Shown here in pieces: positions 46,827 to 56,900 of a stretch of DNA of 64,000 nt. This DNA is from Hymenobacter lucidus (GTDB lineage Bacteria > Bacteroidota > Bacteroidia > Cytophagales > Hymenobacteraceae). Numbering within the stretch: position 1 is the first letter of the stretch; each line of letters starts with the position of its first letter. The stretch covers positions 248,001-312,000 of the forward strand of contig NZ_JAJADR010000004.1 of NCBI RefSeq assembly GCF_020447265.1, read 5' to 3'. Made by a program: the position numbers and the translations under genes. The notes under the pieces were generated by a model that saw nothing but the letters and a program-made list of their open reading frames with translations, was not told where the DNA came from and did not search any database.

Positions 46827-46924
46827 TAGTCCGACTATCTCACTACCAATCTTCTACTGGGCTTCTAGCAGCTACTGCTCTCGTCCTGGCCTTCACCCCT
46901 GGACCTGGCACTTCCGCACGCTGC

Positions 46925-49900
46925 ATGCAACACCCCTACCCTTTGGCCGCCCGCGCGGCCCACTCCCGCTATGTTACCGTAGCGGCCCACCTCTTCCTGC
47001 TGCTGACTCTGCTGCTGCCCTGGGCGGCCCGGGCCCAGGCCCCGGCCTGGTCGGCGGCCACCATCGGCAGCAGCACCCAGCTCAGCGGCACGAGCCAGAC
47101 GCGGGCCACGGCGGTGGACGCCAGCGGCAACGTGTTCGTGACGGGCAACTTCACGGGCCAGGTGGCGTTTGGCAGCACCGTGCTCAGTAGTGTGGGCAGT
47201 GGCGACCTGTTTGTGGCCAAGTACGTGCCGGCCACCGCCACCTGGGCCTGGGCCCAGAGCGGGGGCGGCGCCAACGCCGACCAGGGTAACGGCATCGCCG
47301 TGAGCGGGGGCAGCGTGTATGTGACGGGCTACATCCAAAACAACACGGCCAACGCCAGCGGGGTGCTCTTCGGCGGCACGGGCACCACGCCCGGCACGGT
47401 ACAGGTCAACGGGGCCAGCGGCACGAACAGCGCCGACCTAGTGGTAGCCAAGTACACCGACAACGGCCCCACGGCCACGCTGAGCTGGACCCAGGTGGGC
47501 GGCGGCGCCGGCACCGACCTGGCCTCTGGCATCGCCGTGAGCGGGGGCAGCGTGTATGTGACGGGCTACATCACCAACACCACAGCCAACGCCAACACCG
47601 TGCTGTTCGGCGGCACGGGCACCACGCCCGGCACGGTGCAGGTGAACGGGGCCTCGGCCACGAGCAGCACCGACATGGTGGTAGCCAAGTACACCGATAA
47701 CGGCCCCACGGCCACGCTGGGCTGGACCCAGGTGGGCGGCGGCACCAGCAACGACGTGGGCTCTGGCATCGCCGTGAGCGGTACCGGCAGCGTGTACGTG
47801 ACGGGCTATATCACCAACAGCACGAGCAACATCAGATTGGTGCTCTTCGGCGGCACGGGCACCACGCCCGGCACGGTGCCGCAGAACGGTGCCTCGGGCT
47901 CGGCCACCCAGGACCTGGTGGTAGCCAAGTACACTGACAACGGGACTACGGCCACGCTGGGCTGGACCCAGGTGGGCGGCGGCGTCAACAGCGACCAGAG
48001 CTTTGGTATCGCCGTGAGCGGTACGAGCGTGTACGTGACGGGCTACATCACCAACAACACGGCCAACGCCAGCGCGGTGTTCTTCGGCGGCACGGGCACC
48101 ACGCCCGGCACCGTGCCGCAGAACGGGGCCACGGGCACAATCGGCGATGACCTGGTGGTGGCCAAGTACACTGACAACGGGACTACGGCCACGCTGGGCT
48201 GGACCCAGGTGGGCGGCGGCATCAGCAACGATCGGGCCTCTGGCATCGCCGTGAGCGGTACGAGCGTGTACGTGACGGGCTATATCACCAACAACACGGG
48301 CAACTCCAGATTTGTACTCTTCGGCGGCATGGGCACCACGCCCGGCACGGTGCCGCAGAACGGGGCCTCGGGCTCGGTCGCCCAGGATGTGGTAGTGGCC
48401 AAGTACACCGACAACGGGACCACGGCCACGCTGGGCTGGACCCAGGTAGGCGGTAGCATCAACGACGACCAGGGCCTGGGCATCGCCGTGAGCGGCAGCA
48501 GCGTGCACGTGGCGGGCTACGTAGCGGCACTTGGCGCGGCAACGTTTGGCACGGCGGCGGGCTCTCCGCTGCTGGGCACGACCGGCAACCGGGCCGTGCT
48601 GGCCACGCTGACGGACAACGGCAGCACCGGCCCCTGGCAGGTGCTGGCGGCCGCCACCAACGGCGGCACGAGCCAGACGCGGGCCACGGCGGTAGATGCC
48701 GCGGGCAACGTGTTTGTAACAGGCAACTTCTCGGGCACGGTGGCCTTTGGCAGCACCGTGCTCAGCGCCGTGGGCAACAACGACCTGTTTGTGGCCAAGT
48801 ACGTGCCGGCCACCGCCACCTGGGCCTGGGCCCAGAGCGGGGGCGGCATCGACAACGATCTGGGCTCTGGCATTGCCGTGAGCGGGGGCAGCGTGTACGT
48901 GACGGGTCATATCACCAACACCACGGCCAACACCAATGGGGTGCTCTTCGGCGGCACGGGCACCACGCCCGGCACCGTGCAGGTGAATGGGGCCGCGGCC
49001 ACGAGCAGCCAGGACCTGGTGGTAGTCAAGTACACCGACAACGGGACCACGGCCACGCTGGGCTGGATCCAGGTGAACGGCGGCACCAGCAACGACCAGG
49101 GCTTGGGCATTGCCGTGAGCGGCACCGGCAGCGTGTACGTAACGGGCTATATCACCAACACCACGGCCAACGCCAGCGGGGTGCTCTTCGGCGGCACGGA
49201 TACCACGCCCGGCACCGTGCAGGTGAACGGGGCCAGCGGCACAATCAGCTCAGATCTAGTGGTGGCCAAGTACACCGACAACGGGGCCACGGCCACGCTG
49301 GGCTGGACCCAGGTGGGCGGCGGCACCAACCTCGACCAGGGACAGGGCATCGCCGTGAGCGGCGGCCGCGTGTACGTGACGGGCTACATCACCAACAACA
49401 CGGCCAACGCCAGCGGGGTGCTCTTCGGCGGCGCGGGCACCACGCCCGGCACGGTACAAGTCAACGGGGCTTCGGGCACGGCCTCCACTACCTTGGTGGT
49501 AGCCAAGTACACCGACAACGGCCCCACGGCCACGCTGGGCTGGACCCAGGTGGGCGGCGGCACCGGCGACGACCGGGGCCTGGGCATCGCCGTGAGCGGC
49601 ACTGGCAGCGTGTACGTGACGGGCTCTATCGTCAACAACACGGGCAACACCAATGGAGTACTCTTCGGCGGCACGGGCACCACGCCCGGCACCGTGCAGG
49701 TGAGCGGGGCCAGCGGCACGGCCAGCCAGGACCTGGTGGTGGCCAAGTACACCGATAACGGCCCCACGGCCACGCTGGTCTGGATCCAGAGGGGCGGGGG
49801 CACCAGCATCGACCAGGGCTTGGGCATTGCCGTGAGCGGGGGCAGCGTGTACGTGACGGGCTATATCACCAACACCACGGCCAACACCAACACCGTGCTG

Positions 49901-52771
49901 TTCAGCGGTGCCGTGCAGGTGAGCGGGGCCTCGGGCACGAGCAGCCCGGACCTGCTGGTGGCCAAGTACACCGATAACGGGGCCATTTCCACGCTGGACT
50001 GGACCCAGGTGGGTGGCGGCACCGGCGACGACCGGGGCCTGGGCATTGCCGTGAGCGGCCCGAGGGTGTATGCCGCGGGCTACACCGTGCCCAGCGCCAC
50101 CTTTGGCAGCTTCACCATCGCCACCCCGGTGGGCGGCAACACCAGCTTCCTGGGCGAGCTGCGCGACGGGGTGGTGGCGCCCACCATCACCAGCTTCACG
50201 CCCGACCGTGGGCCGGTAGGCACCCGCGTCACCCTCACGGGCACCGACCTGGCCGGGGCCACGAGCGTGAGCTTCAACGGTACGGCCCAGACCACCTTTA
50301 TCAGCAACAGCGCCACCGAAATCGTGCTGCGCGTACCGGCCGGGGCCACCACCGGCACCCTGACGGTGACCACGCCCGGCGGTACCAGCGCCGCCAGCGC
50401 CCAGACCTTCACCGTGTGCGCCCTGCCCGTGGCCCTGGCCCAAAACGTGAGTGTGACGCTGGACGTGAACGGCAACGCCACGGTAGCGGCCACGGCCCTG
50501 AACAACGGCAGCACCGCCGACTGCGGCCTGGCCGCGGCCGGTAGCCTGAGCGTGAGCCCGGCCAGCTTCAGCTGCACCGACGTGACGCCGGCCTCCGTGA
50601 CCAATGCCCTGCGCTTCAACGGAACCAATCAGTACGTGGCCATTGGCAGCACGGCCACCGTGCCGGTGGGCAATAGCGCCTACACCATCGAGGCCTGGAT
50701 TAAGCCTACCAGCATGGGCAACTATGGCATCATCGGCTGGGGCAACTATGGCACCACGAATCAGGTGAATGCCCTGCGCCTCACCACCACCGGCCTCGTC
50801 AACTACTGGTGGGGCAACGACCTGGACCTGCCCACGGCCAACCTGGCCGGGGCCTGGCACCACGTGGCGGCCACCTTCGACGGCACCACCCGGACGCTGT
50901 ACGTCGACGGCGTAGCCATGGGCTCGAACACGCCCGGCGCCGGCCACGTCGTGCCCAATGCCAGCAACCTGCGTCTTGGCTCCACCAACCTGGCCAGTGC
51001 CGGCAACCCAACCGGCACCGGTGAGTATTTCTCCGGCAGCATCGACGAGGTGCGCGTGTGGAGCGTGGCCCGCACGGCTGCCCAGCTCAGCGCCGCCAAA
51101 GGCGCGGGCCTGCCCGGCAGCACGGCCGGCCTGATGGTCTACTATCGCCTCAACGAAGGCAGCGGCCTGACCACGGCCGATGCCACCGGCACGGCCGCCA
51201 ACGTGGGCACGCTCACCAACGGCCCCACCTGGACCCCCACCGACGCTGCCCCCGTGACAAATGGCACCCCCGTGACGCTGACCGTGACCGATGCCGGCGG
51301 CAACACCGCCACCGCTTCAGCCGTGGTAACCGTGAGCGTGCCCGCCACGCCCACCACCACCTGGAACGGGGCTAGCAGCACTGTCTGGACTGACTGCGCC
51401 AACTGGAGCTTCGGCAAAGTGCCCGATGCCTTCACCAACGCCGTGATTCCGGCCGGCCTGAGCCGCTACCCCGAACTGACCGCCGGCACCTTCACGGTGC
51501 AAGACCTGACCATCGCCGACGGGGCCAGCTTCACGTTGGGCAGCGCCGGATTACAGGTGTATGGCAACTGGGAAAACAACGGCACGGCCAGCCTGGCCGG
51601 CCCCGTCAACTTCCGGGGCAATACCAACCAGACCTTAGGCGGCGGCAGCCAGACCACCTTCTCCACTCTGACTGTGGACAAGACCCCCTCGTTCACGCTC
51701 ACGCTCCAGCGGGCCACCACCGTTACGGGCACCCTGAACATGACCACCAACGGCCTGCTCATCACCGGTCCCTACGACCTGACCACCACCGGGGCTACCC
51801 TCAACGAGCGGGAAAATAGCTACGTGCTGGGCAACGTGGTAAGCCGGGCCGGCCTGACCACAGCCGGCACGCGCTACGCCTTCGGCAACCTGGGCCTGGC
51901 CCTGACGCCAGCCGCGGGCAGCACCACGCTGCCGGGCAGCACCACCGTGCGCCGTACCACGGGCACGGCCCTCACCGGCCAGGGCACCAGCGTCAGCATC
52001 AAGCGCTACTACGACATCGTGCCCACCACCAACGCAGGCCTGAACGTGACGCTGGAGTTCGGCTACTTCGAAACGGAGCTAAATGGCCTGAGCGAGGCCC
52101 AGCTGGGCCTGTTCCGCTCGGCCACCGGCACCAGCGGCCCCTGGCAGAACGTGCCGGCCAGTGCCCGCAACGCGGCGGCCAACACCGTTACGGCCACCGG
52201 CGTGGACCACTTCTCCATCTGGACACTGGGCAGCAGCGCCAACCCACTGCCCGTAGAGCTGACGGCCTTCACGGCCACGGCCGAGAACCCGCACACCGTG
52301 CGTCTGGCCTGGACCACCGCCTCGGAGAAAAACAGCGCCTCGTTTGAGGTGCAGCGCAGCACCGACGGGCATACGTTCAGGGGCATCGGCACGGTGGCCG
52401 CCGCCGGCACTAGCAGCACCCGCCACACCTATGAGATGCTGGACCACCAGCTGCCGGCCGGCGCCCCGGTACTCTACTACCGCCTGCGCCAGGTGGATAT
52501 CGACGGCACGGCCACGCTCTCGCCCGTGCGGGCAGTGAGCGTGAGCCCAGCCATGCTGAGTGTATATCCCAACCCAGTCACGGCCACGGCCACGCTCACG
52601 GGCGCTCTACCCGGCGCGGCAGTGCAGGTGCTGGATGTACGGGGCCGCCTCGTGCTGACGACGGTAGCTGACGCGGCCGGCAAGGCACTGCTAGTGCTGC
52701 CGACCGCCCTGCCCGCGGGCGTGTATGTGGTGCGGGCCGGTCAGCACACCACGCGTTTGGTGCGGCAATAA
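46925..52771 (+). CDS. Giant T9SS cargo with two tandem seven-bladed propellers (SBBP-like), TIG, LamG and sorting domains
   Basis: 1948 residues. Signal peptide ending AARAQ. Two blocks each start with a capping blade (GTSQTRATAVDASGNVFVTG / ...AAGNVFVTG) followed by six roughly 79-residue blades (GIAVSGGSVYVTGYITN...VLFGGTGTTPGTVQVNG...LVVAKYTDNG), so 7+7 blades (about 47088-50170). Then an IPT/TIG domain (about 1085-1165), a LamG-like domain (ALRFNGTNQYVAIG...WHHVAATFDGTTRTLYVDG, about 1220-1430), further beta domains and a T9SS type A sorting end (YPNPVTATATLTG...GVYVVRAGQHTTRLVRQ). Exported to the surface; adhesion is inferred. The blade DNA repeats (237 bp) are nearly identical. Confidence 0.9.
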   Translation: MQHPYPLAARAAHSRYVTVAAHLFLLLTLLLPWAARAQAPAWSAATIGSSTQLSGTSQTRATAVDASGNVFVTGNFTGQVAFGSTVLSSVGSGDLFVAKYVPATATWAWAQSGGGANADQGNGIAVSGGSVYVTGYIQNNTANASGVLFGGTGTTPGTVQVNGASGTNSADLVVAKYTDNGPTATLSWTQVGGGAGTDLASGIAVSGGSVYVTGYITNTTANANTVLFGGTGTTPGTVQVNGASATSSTDMVVAKYTDNGPTATLGWTQVGGGTSNDVGSGIAVSGTGSVYVTGYITNSTSNIRLVLFGGTGTTPGTVPQNGASGSATQDLVVAKYTDNGTTATLGWTQVGGGVNSDQSFGIAVSGTSVYVTGYITNNTANASAVFFGGTGTTPGTVPQNGATGTIGDDLVVAKYTDNGTTATLGWTQVGGGISNDRASGIAVSGTSVYVTGYITNNTGNSRFVLFGGMGTTPGTVPQNGASGSVAQDVVVAKYTDNGTTATLGWTQVGGSINDDQGLGIAVSGSSVHVAGYVAALGAATFGTAAGSPLLGTTGNRAVLATLTDNGSTGPWQVLAAATNGGTSQTRATAVDAAGNVFVTGNFSGTVAFGSTVLSAVGNNDLFVAKYVPATATWAWAQSGGGIDNDLGSGIAVSGGSVYVTGHITNTTANTNGVLFGGTGTTPGTVQVNGAAATSSQDLVVVKYTDNGTTATLGWIQVNGGTSNDQGLGIAVSGTGSVYVTGYITNTTANASGVLFGGTDTTPGTVQVNGASGTISSDLVVAKYTDNGATATLGWTQVGGGTNLDQGQGIAVSGGRVYVTGYITNNTANASGVLFGGAGTTPGTVQVNGASGTASTTLVVAKYTDNGPTATLGWTQVGGGTGDDRGLGIAVSGTGSVYVTGSIVNNTGNTNGVLFGGTGTTPGTVQVSGASGTASQDLVVAKYTDNGPTATLVWIQRGGGTSIDQGLGIAVSGGSVYVTGYITNTTANTNTVLFSGAVQVSGASGTSSPDLLVAKYTDNGAISTLDWTQVGGGTGDDRGLGIAVSGPRVYAAGYTVPSATFGSFTIATPVGGNTSFLGELRDGVVAPTITSFTPDRGPVGTRVTLTGTDLAGATSVSFNGTAQTTFISNSATEIVLRVPAGATTGTLTVTTPGGTSAASAQTFTVCALPVALAQNVSVTLDVNGNATVAATALNNGSTADCGLAAAGSLSVSPASFSCTDVTPASVTNALRFNGTNQYVAIGSTATVPVGNSAYTIEAWIKPTSMGNYGIIGWGNYGTTNQVNALRLTTTGLVNYWWGNDLDLPTANLAGAWHHVAATFDGTTRTLYVDGVAMGSNTPGAGHVVPNASNLRLGSTNLASAGNPTGTGEYFSGSIDEVRVWSVARTAAQLSAAKGAGLPGSTAGLMVYYRLNEGSGLTTADATGTAANVGTLTNGPTWTPTDAAPVTNGTPVTLTVTDAGGNTATASAVVTVSVPATPTTTWNGASSTVWTDCANWSFGKVPDAFTNAVIPAGLSRYPELTAGTFTVQDLTIADGASFTLGSAGLQVYGNWENNGTASLAGPVNFRGNTNQTLGGGSQTTFSTLTVDKTPSFTLTLQRATTVTGTLNMTTNGLLITGPYDLTTTGATLNERENSYVLGNVVSRAGLTTAGTRYAFGNLGLALTPAAGSTTLPGSTTVRRTTGTALTGQGTSVSIKRYYDIVPTTNAGLNVTLEFGYFETELNGLSEAQLGLFRSATGTSGPWQNVPASARNAAANTVTATGVDHFSIWTLGSSANPLPVELTAFTATAENPHTVRLAWTTASEKNSASFEVQRSTDGHTFRGIGTVAAAGTSSTRHTYEMLDHQLPAGAPVLYYRLRQVDIDGTATLSPVRAVSVSPAMLSVYPNPVTATATLTGALPGAAVQVLDVRGRLVLTTVADAAGKALLVLPTALPAGVYVVRAGQHTTRLVRQ

Positions 52772-52798
52772 CCGACACTGCTATTATAGTAGGGAGCA

Positions 52799-52836
52799 CG
52801 CCAAAGACCGGCCGCGCAAGCGGCCGGTCTTTGGCG
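52799..52836. terminator. GC-rich hairpin at the end of module 1
   Basis: Perfect 17-bp stem (52799-52815 with 52820-52836), GCAA loop, then TTTGTTG. It lies between the giant cargo gene and the convergent XRE gene of module 2. Confidence 0.75.
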
Positions 52837-52870
52837 TTTGTTGCGGCTGGTGTGCCCAACACCGGCGGCC

Positions 52871-53509
52871 TCAGGCAGCAGGGCTTATGCCCGTTAGGGA
52901 GGCAGCTTCAGCGCGCAACCCGGCTACGCGGGCGGCCAGCAGCAGGCGGGCGGCCGTCGTGGCGGCAGGGTCGGGCTCGTCGCGGGCCAGGTCGGTGGCC
53001 AGCTCACCCAGCCAGCGGGCGTAGCGGGCCGTTTCGGCGGGCTCGGTGGGAGCGGGGGAGGCCTGCAACTGAGCCAGGCCCCGGCGGCGGTGGGCCAGCG
53101 CGTCGGCGCTACGTTGCAGTTGCGCCAGGCGCTGCCCCTGGGTGAGCAGCCGCAGGCGTACGTCGCGCAGGCGGCTGCGTAGTGTTTCGGGGGCTGCCGC
53201 CAGTGCCGACATTATCGGGGCCAGCAGCGCATCGGGAGAGGGCAGCGGGGCCAGCGGGTCGTAGTGAGCAGCAGAATCAGGCGCAGGAGCAGCTGGTAGC
53301 CCCTGGCCCAGGGGCGGGGGCAACAGGCGGCTGAGCTGCAGCAGGCGCGGGGCCAGAGCCGGCGGCAGGCCCTTGCGCCCGGCCTCTACGTGCGAGATGA
53401 ACCCCGTGGACACGCCCAGGTAGCGGGCCAATTGGGGCAATGACAAGCCGAAGTGCGCACGCACGGCAGCCGTCAGGCTGAGTAGGAGCGGGGAAGTGGC
53501 ATCAATCAT
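52871..53509 (-). CDS. XRE-type helix-turn-helix regulator of module 2
   Basis: 212 residues from the ATG at 53509 (MIDATSPLLL). HTH_XRE at about 10-55 (LTAAVRAHFGLSLPQLARYLGVSTGFISHVEAGRKG), nearly identical to the module 1 regulator except at recognition-helix positions (T35, I38, S39 here against M38, V41, T42 there). Shorter linker; the C-terminal helical domain is again conserved (LRDVRLRLLTQGQRLAQL...RYARWLGELATDLARDEPDPAAT). An upstream extension to 53617 would overlap the palindromes and is rejected. Confidence 0.85.
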   Translation of the reverse strand: MIDATSPLLLSLTAAVRAHFGLSLPQLARYLGVSTGFISHVEAGRKGLPPALAPRLLQLSRLLPPPLGQGLPAAPAPDSAAHYDPLAPLPSPDALLAPIMSALAAAPETLRSRLRDVRLRLLTQGQRLAQLQRSADALAHRRRGLAQLQASPAPTEPAETARYARWLGELATDLARDEPDPAATTAARLLLAARVAGLRAEAASLTGISPAA

Positions 53510-53547
53510 AGGGTGACGACCAAGACAACGTGATAGAAATAAACAAC

Positions 53548-53672
53548 AGGTAGAAGGCAAGTAAAATATGTCTTCGCCTTCTACCCAAACAGGTAGAAGG
53601 TCTAAAGGTTTTTGCATATCCTTCTACCTGTTTGGGTAGAAGTACAGCAGAAAAAAACTTAGCCTTCTACCT
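53548..53672. promoter_or_regulatory. Nested palindromic operator array of module 2 (six half-sites)
   Basis: Six copies of GGTAGAAGG in alternating orientation: AGGTAGAAGGC (53548), GCCTTCTACC (53576), AGGTAGAAGG (53591), CCTTCTACCT (53620), GGTAGAAG (53635) and AGCCTTCTACCT (53661). The two central pairs, 53577-53600 and 53620-53642, are reverse complements, and the whole array is symmetric about 53610. It lies 39 bp upstream of the XRE start and about 250 bp before the giant cargo gene. Probable operator (inference). Confidence 0.7.
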
Positions 53673-53923
53673 ATCGTTGCTGTCCAGAAAAGGCTGAGGT
53701 GTAGGCTTTGTCCGGTGGCCAATAGCGGCGTTCCACTCCTGGGTGCGGTAGGGTGGTCATATTCTGCGCTGGGGCTTGCGTAGAAGATTATTATCCATCT
53801 ATAGTGCTAGGGTAGCGGAGTTAGGTTACTTTCAATCATTACTCTTATTGCTCTGTATCTTATCGGACTCCCGGCACACGCTATGTGCGTCCGGCTTTTT
53901 GCGTAGCACTCCGCTTCCCTTCT
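53673..53923. other. Spacer between operator array and giant cargo gene 2
   Basis: 251 bp with no gene. TA-C-TTTC at 53827-53833 is a poor promoter match. No sequence equal to the TACATTTG box of module 1 was found. Confidence 0.35.
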
Positions 53924-56900
53924 ATGCAACATCCCTACTCCTTTGCCGGGCGCACGGCTTACTCCCGCTGCCTGCACCTACTGGCCTGTGTCTGGCTAGT
54001 GCTTAGCCTGCTGCCCGCGGTGGCGTGGGCGCAGGCCCCGGCCGGCGACCCGGCTCCCGCGCTAGGGACCATGCTCAACGCCGATGGCACGCTGCGCCCC
54101 GGTGGGGCAGGCTCCTTCGATGCCACAGGCTACCGCATGATACTAGATCCGGCCTCGGGGGAGCCTGCCTTCCGCCCCGCCGGGGCGGGGGATGAGAACT
54201 GGCAGGACGGCTTCGGCCAGAACGGCCCCAATGATGTGGTACGTGCCGTGGCGCTGGCCAGCAATGGCGACCTGTACGTAGGCGGCTATTTTACCAAAGT
54301 GGGCAAGGTGGCGGCCAACCATGTGGCGAAGTGGGACGGCACAAATTGGAGCGCGCTGGGCAACGGCACGGCCCTGGCCACCGCCACCAACAATGGCGTG
54401 ACGGGTGGGTTTTCCCCACTAGTGCGTACCCTGGCCGTGCTGGGCACCGACCTCTACGTGGGCGGCTTTTTTACCAACGCCAACAGTACCAGCGGTACCA
54501 TGCTAGCCAATCGGATAGCCAAGTGGGACGGCACGGCCTGGAGCGGGCTGGGCAACGGCTCCGCTGCTGCTACCACCTCCAACAGTGGAGTTGGAACACA
54601 CGGCGAAATCTATGCTCTGGCCGTGCGCGGCACCGACCTCTACGTAGCCGGCAGCTTTGACACCGTCTATAGTGCCGCCGGCAGCATGTATACCAATGAT
54701 ATAGCCAAGTGGGATGGCACGGCCTGGAGTGGGTTGGGCAACGGCTCCGCTGCCCCTACTTACTTCAACAATGGACTGGGCGGACGAGTCTACGCCCTGG
54801 CCATATACGGCAATGACCTCTATGCGGGCGGCTTCTTCGTCTCCGCCCACAACGCTAGCGGCGATATATTGGCCCGCTACGTAGCCAAGTGGGACGGCAC
54901 GAGTTGGAGCGCGCTAGGCAACGGCTCCGCTGCCGTTACCGGTACCAACAACGGGGTAAACTACACCGTGCTGGCCCTGGCCGTGCTGGGTCCCGATCTT
55001 TACATAGCTGGAGCCTTCACTACCACCAATAGCGCCGGTGGCCCCATGCTAGCCAACCGAATAGCCAAGTGGGACGGCACCGCCTGGGGTGGAGTAGGCA
55101 ATGGCTCAGACGTGACCACCAGCACCAACAACGGTTTAAGCGCCACTGCCGAAGCCCTGGCGGTGATAGGTACCGACCTCTACGTGGGAGGTCTCTTCAG
55201 ATCATCATACAGCGCCAGCGGCTCCGTGTATACTACCAACCTGGCGAAGTGGGACGGCACTGCCTGGAGCGGAGTGGGCAATAGCAGTAACAACAGTAGC
55301 AACGGAGTGGACAACGGTATACTGGCCCTGGCCGTGATGGACTCCGACCTCTACGTGGGTGGGGCGTTCCTTGCCACTTACAGCGCCAGCGGTATGACGC
55401 CGACCAACTATGTAGCGAAGTGGGACGGCACGGCCTGGAGCCAGCTAGGCACGGACCAGAACGGCACAGATGGCGTGGTGCGCGCCGTAGCGCGCGCCAG
55501 CAACGGCGACGTGTACGTAGGCGGCGATTTTACGAGCGTGGGTAGTGTGACGGCCAATCGGGTAGCGAAGTGGAACGGCACGAAGTGGAGCGCGCTGGGC
55601 AATGGCACGGCTGTAGCCACCAGCACCAACAACGGAGTCAGTAGCCAAGTCCAGGCCCTGGCCGTGCTGGGTACTGACCTCTATGTGGGTGGTAGCTTCT
55701 TCTCTGCCAGTAGCGCCAGCGGCTCCGTGACGGCCAACTTCGTAGCCAAGTGGGACGGCACGGTCTGGAGTGGGCTGGGCAATGGCACGGCTGCCGCCAC
55801 CTTTACCAACAACGGCGTGAATGGCACCGCCACTACGCTGGCGGTGGTGGGCTCCGACCTCTACGTGGGCGGCTATTTTACGGCCGTCAACAGTGCCAGC
55901 GGCCCAACGGCGGCCAACTACGTGGCGAAGTGGGATGGCACGAGCTGGAGCGCGCTGGGCAACGGCCCGGCCGTGGCCACCGCCACCAACAACGGAGTCA
56001 ATAGCCAGGTTTTTGCCCTTGTAGGGCTGGGCACGGACCTCTACGTGGGTGGTGTCTTCACCAGCGCCCGCAATGGCAGCGACTTGGTGGCGGCCAACCG
56101 AATAGCGAAGTGGGACGGCACGAGTTGGAGCGGGCTGGGCAATGGCACAGCTACTGCAACCACCACCAACAATGGAGTCAACAACCAAGTATCTGCCTTG
56201 GCCATGCTAGGGGCAGACCTTTATGTGGGGGGCGACTTTACTACCGTCAATAGTGCCAGCGGGGCCGTGTTGGCCAATCGGGTAGCGAGGTGGGACGGCA
56301 CGGCCTGGAGTGGGCTGGGCAACGGCCCGGCCGCTGCCACCAGCACCAACAACGGCATGAATAGTTCCGTCTCTGCCCTGGCCGTAGCAGGCACCACCCT
56401 CTACGTGGGGGGCAACTTCACCAGTGCCCGCACCAGCAGCGGCGCGGTAGCAGCCACTCGCATCGCCAAGTGGGACGGCACGAGCTGGAGCACGCTGGGC
56501 ACGGGCCTGAATAATATTGTACGGGCCCTAGTCGTCACCAGCGACCAGGTCGTCGTGGCCGGCGGCAGCTTCACTGCCGTGGGCGACGGAACTAAGGTCA
56601 CCTTGCGCCTCGGCATCTACGGCAGCGCCACGCCGCTACCGGTGGAACTGACCGAGTTTACGGCGGCGCTGGAAGGAGGCACGGCCGTTCGCCTGGCCTG
56701 GACGACGGCCTCGGAAACCAACAGCGCTTCGTTCGAGGTGCAGCGCAGTCTGAATGGTAAATTCTTCACGCCCATCGGCACGGTAGCGGCCGCCGGCACC
56801 AGCACCGCCCGGCGCAGCTACGCGGTAGTTGACACCCAACTGCCCGCCGGCGCCTCGGTGCTCTATTACCGCTTGCGGCAGCTCGACCAGGATGGCACAG

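Noticed and set aside
47291..50041. Direct repeats in the giant gene as a CRISPR array
   Set aside because: The units are 216-240 bp, in frame and coding for propeller blades; no spacer/repeat pattern and no cas genes.
47438..50947. Long open frames antisense to the module 1 cargo gene
   Set aside because: They mirror the coding repeats (high GC, repeated unit of 79 codons) and lack any start/stop logic independent of the sense gene.
53510..53617. Extended N-terminus of the module 2 regulator
   Set aside because: The extension is encoded by the palindromic operator DNA and is absent from the module 1 paralogue.
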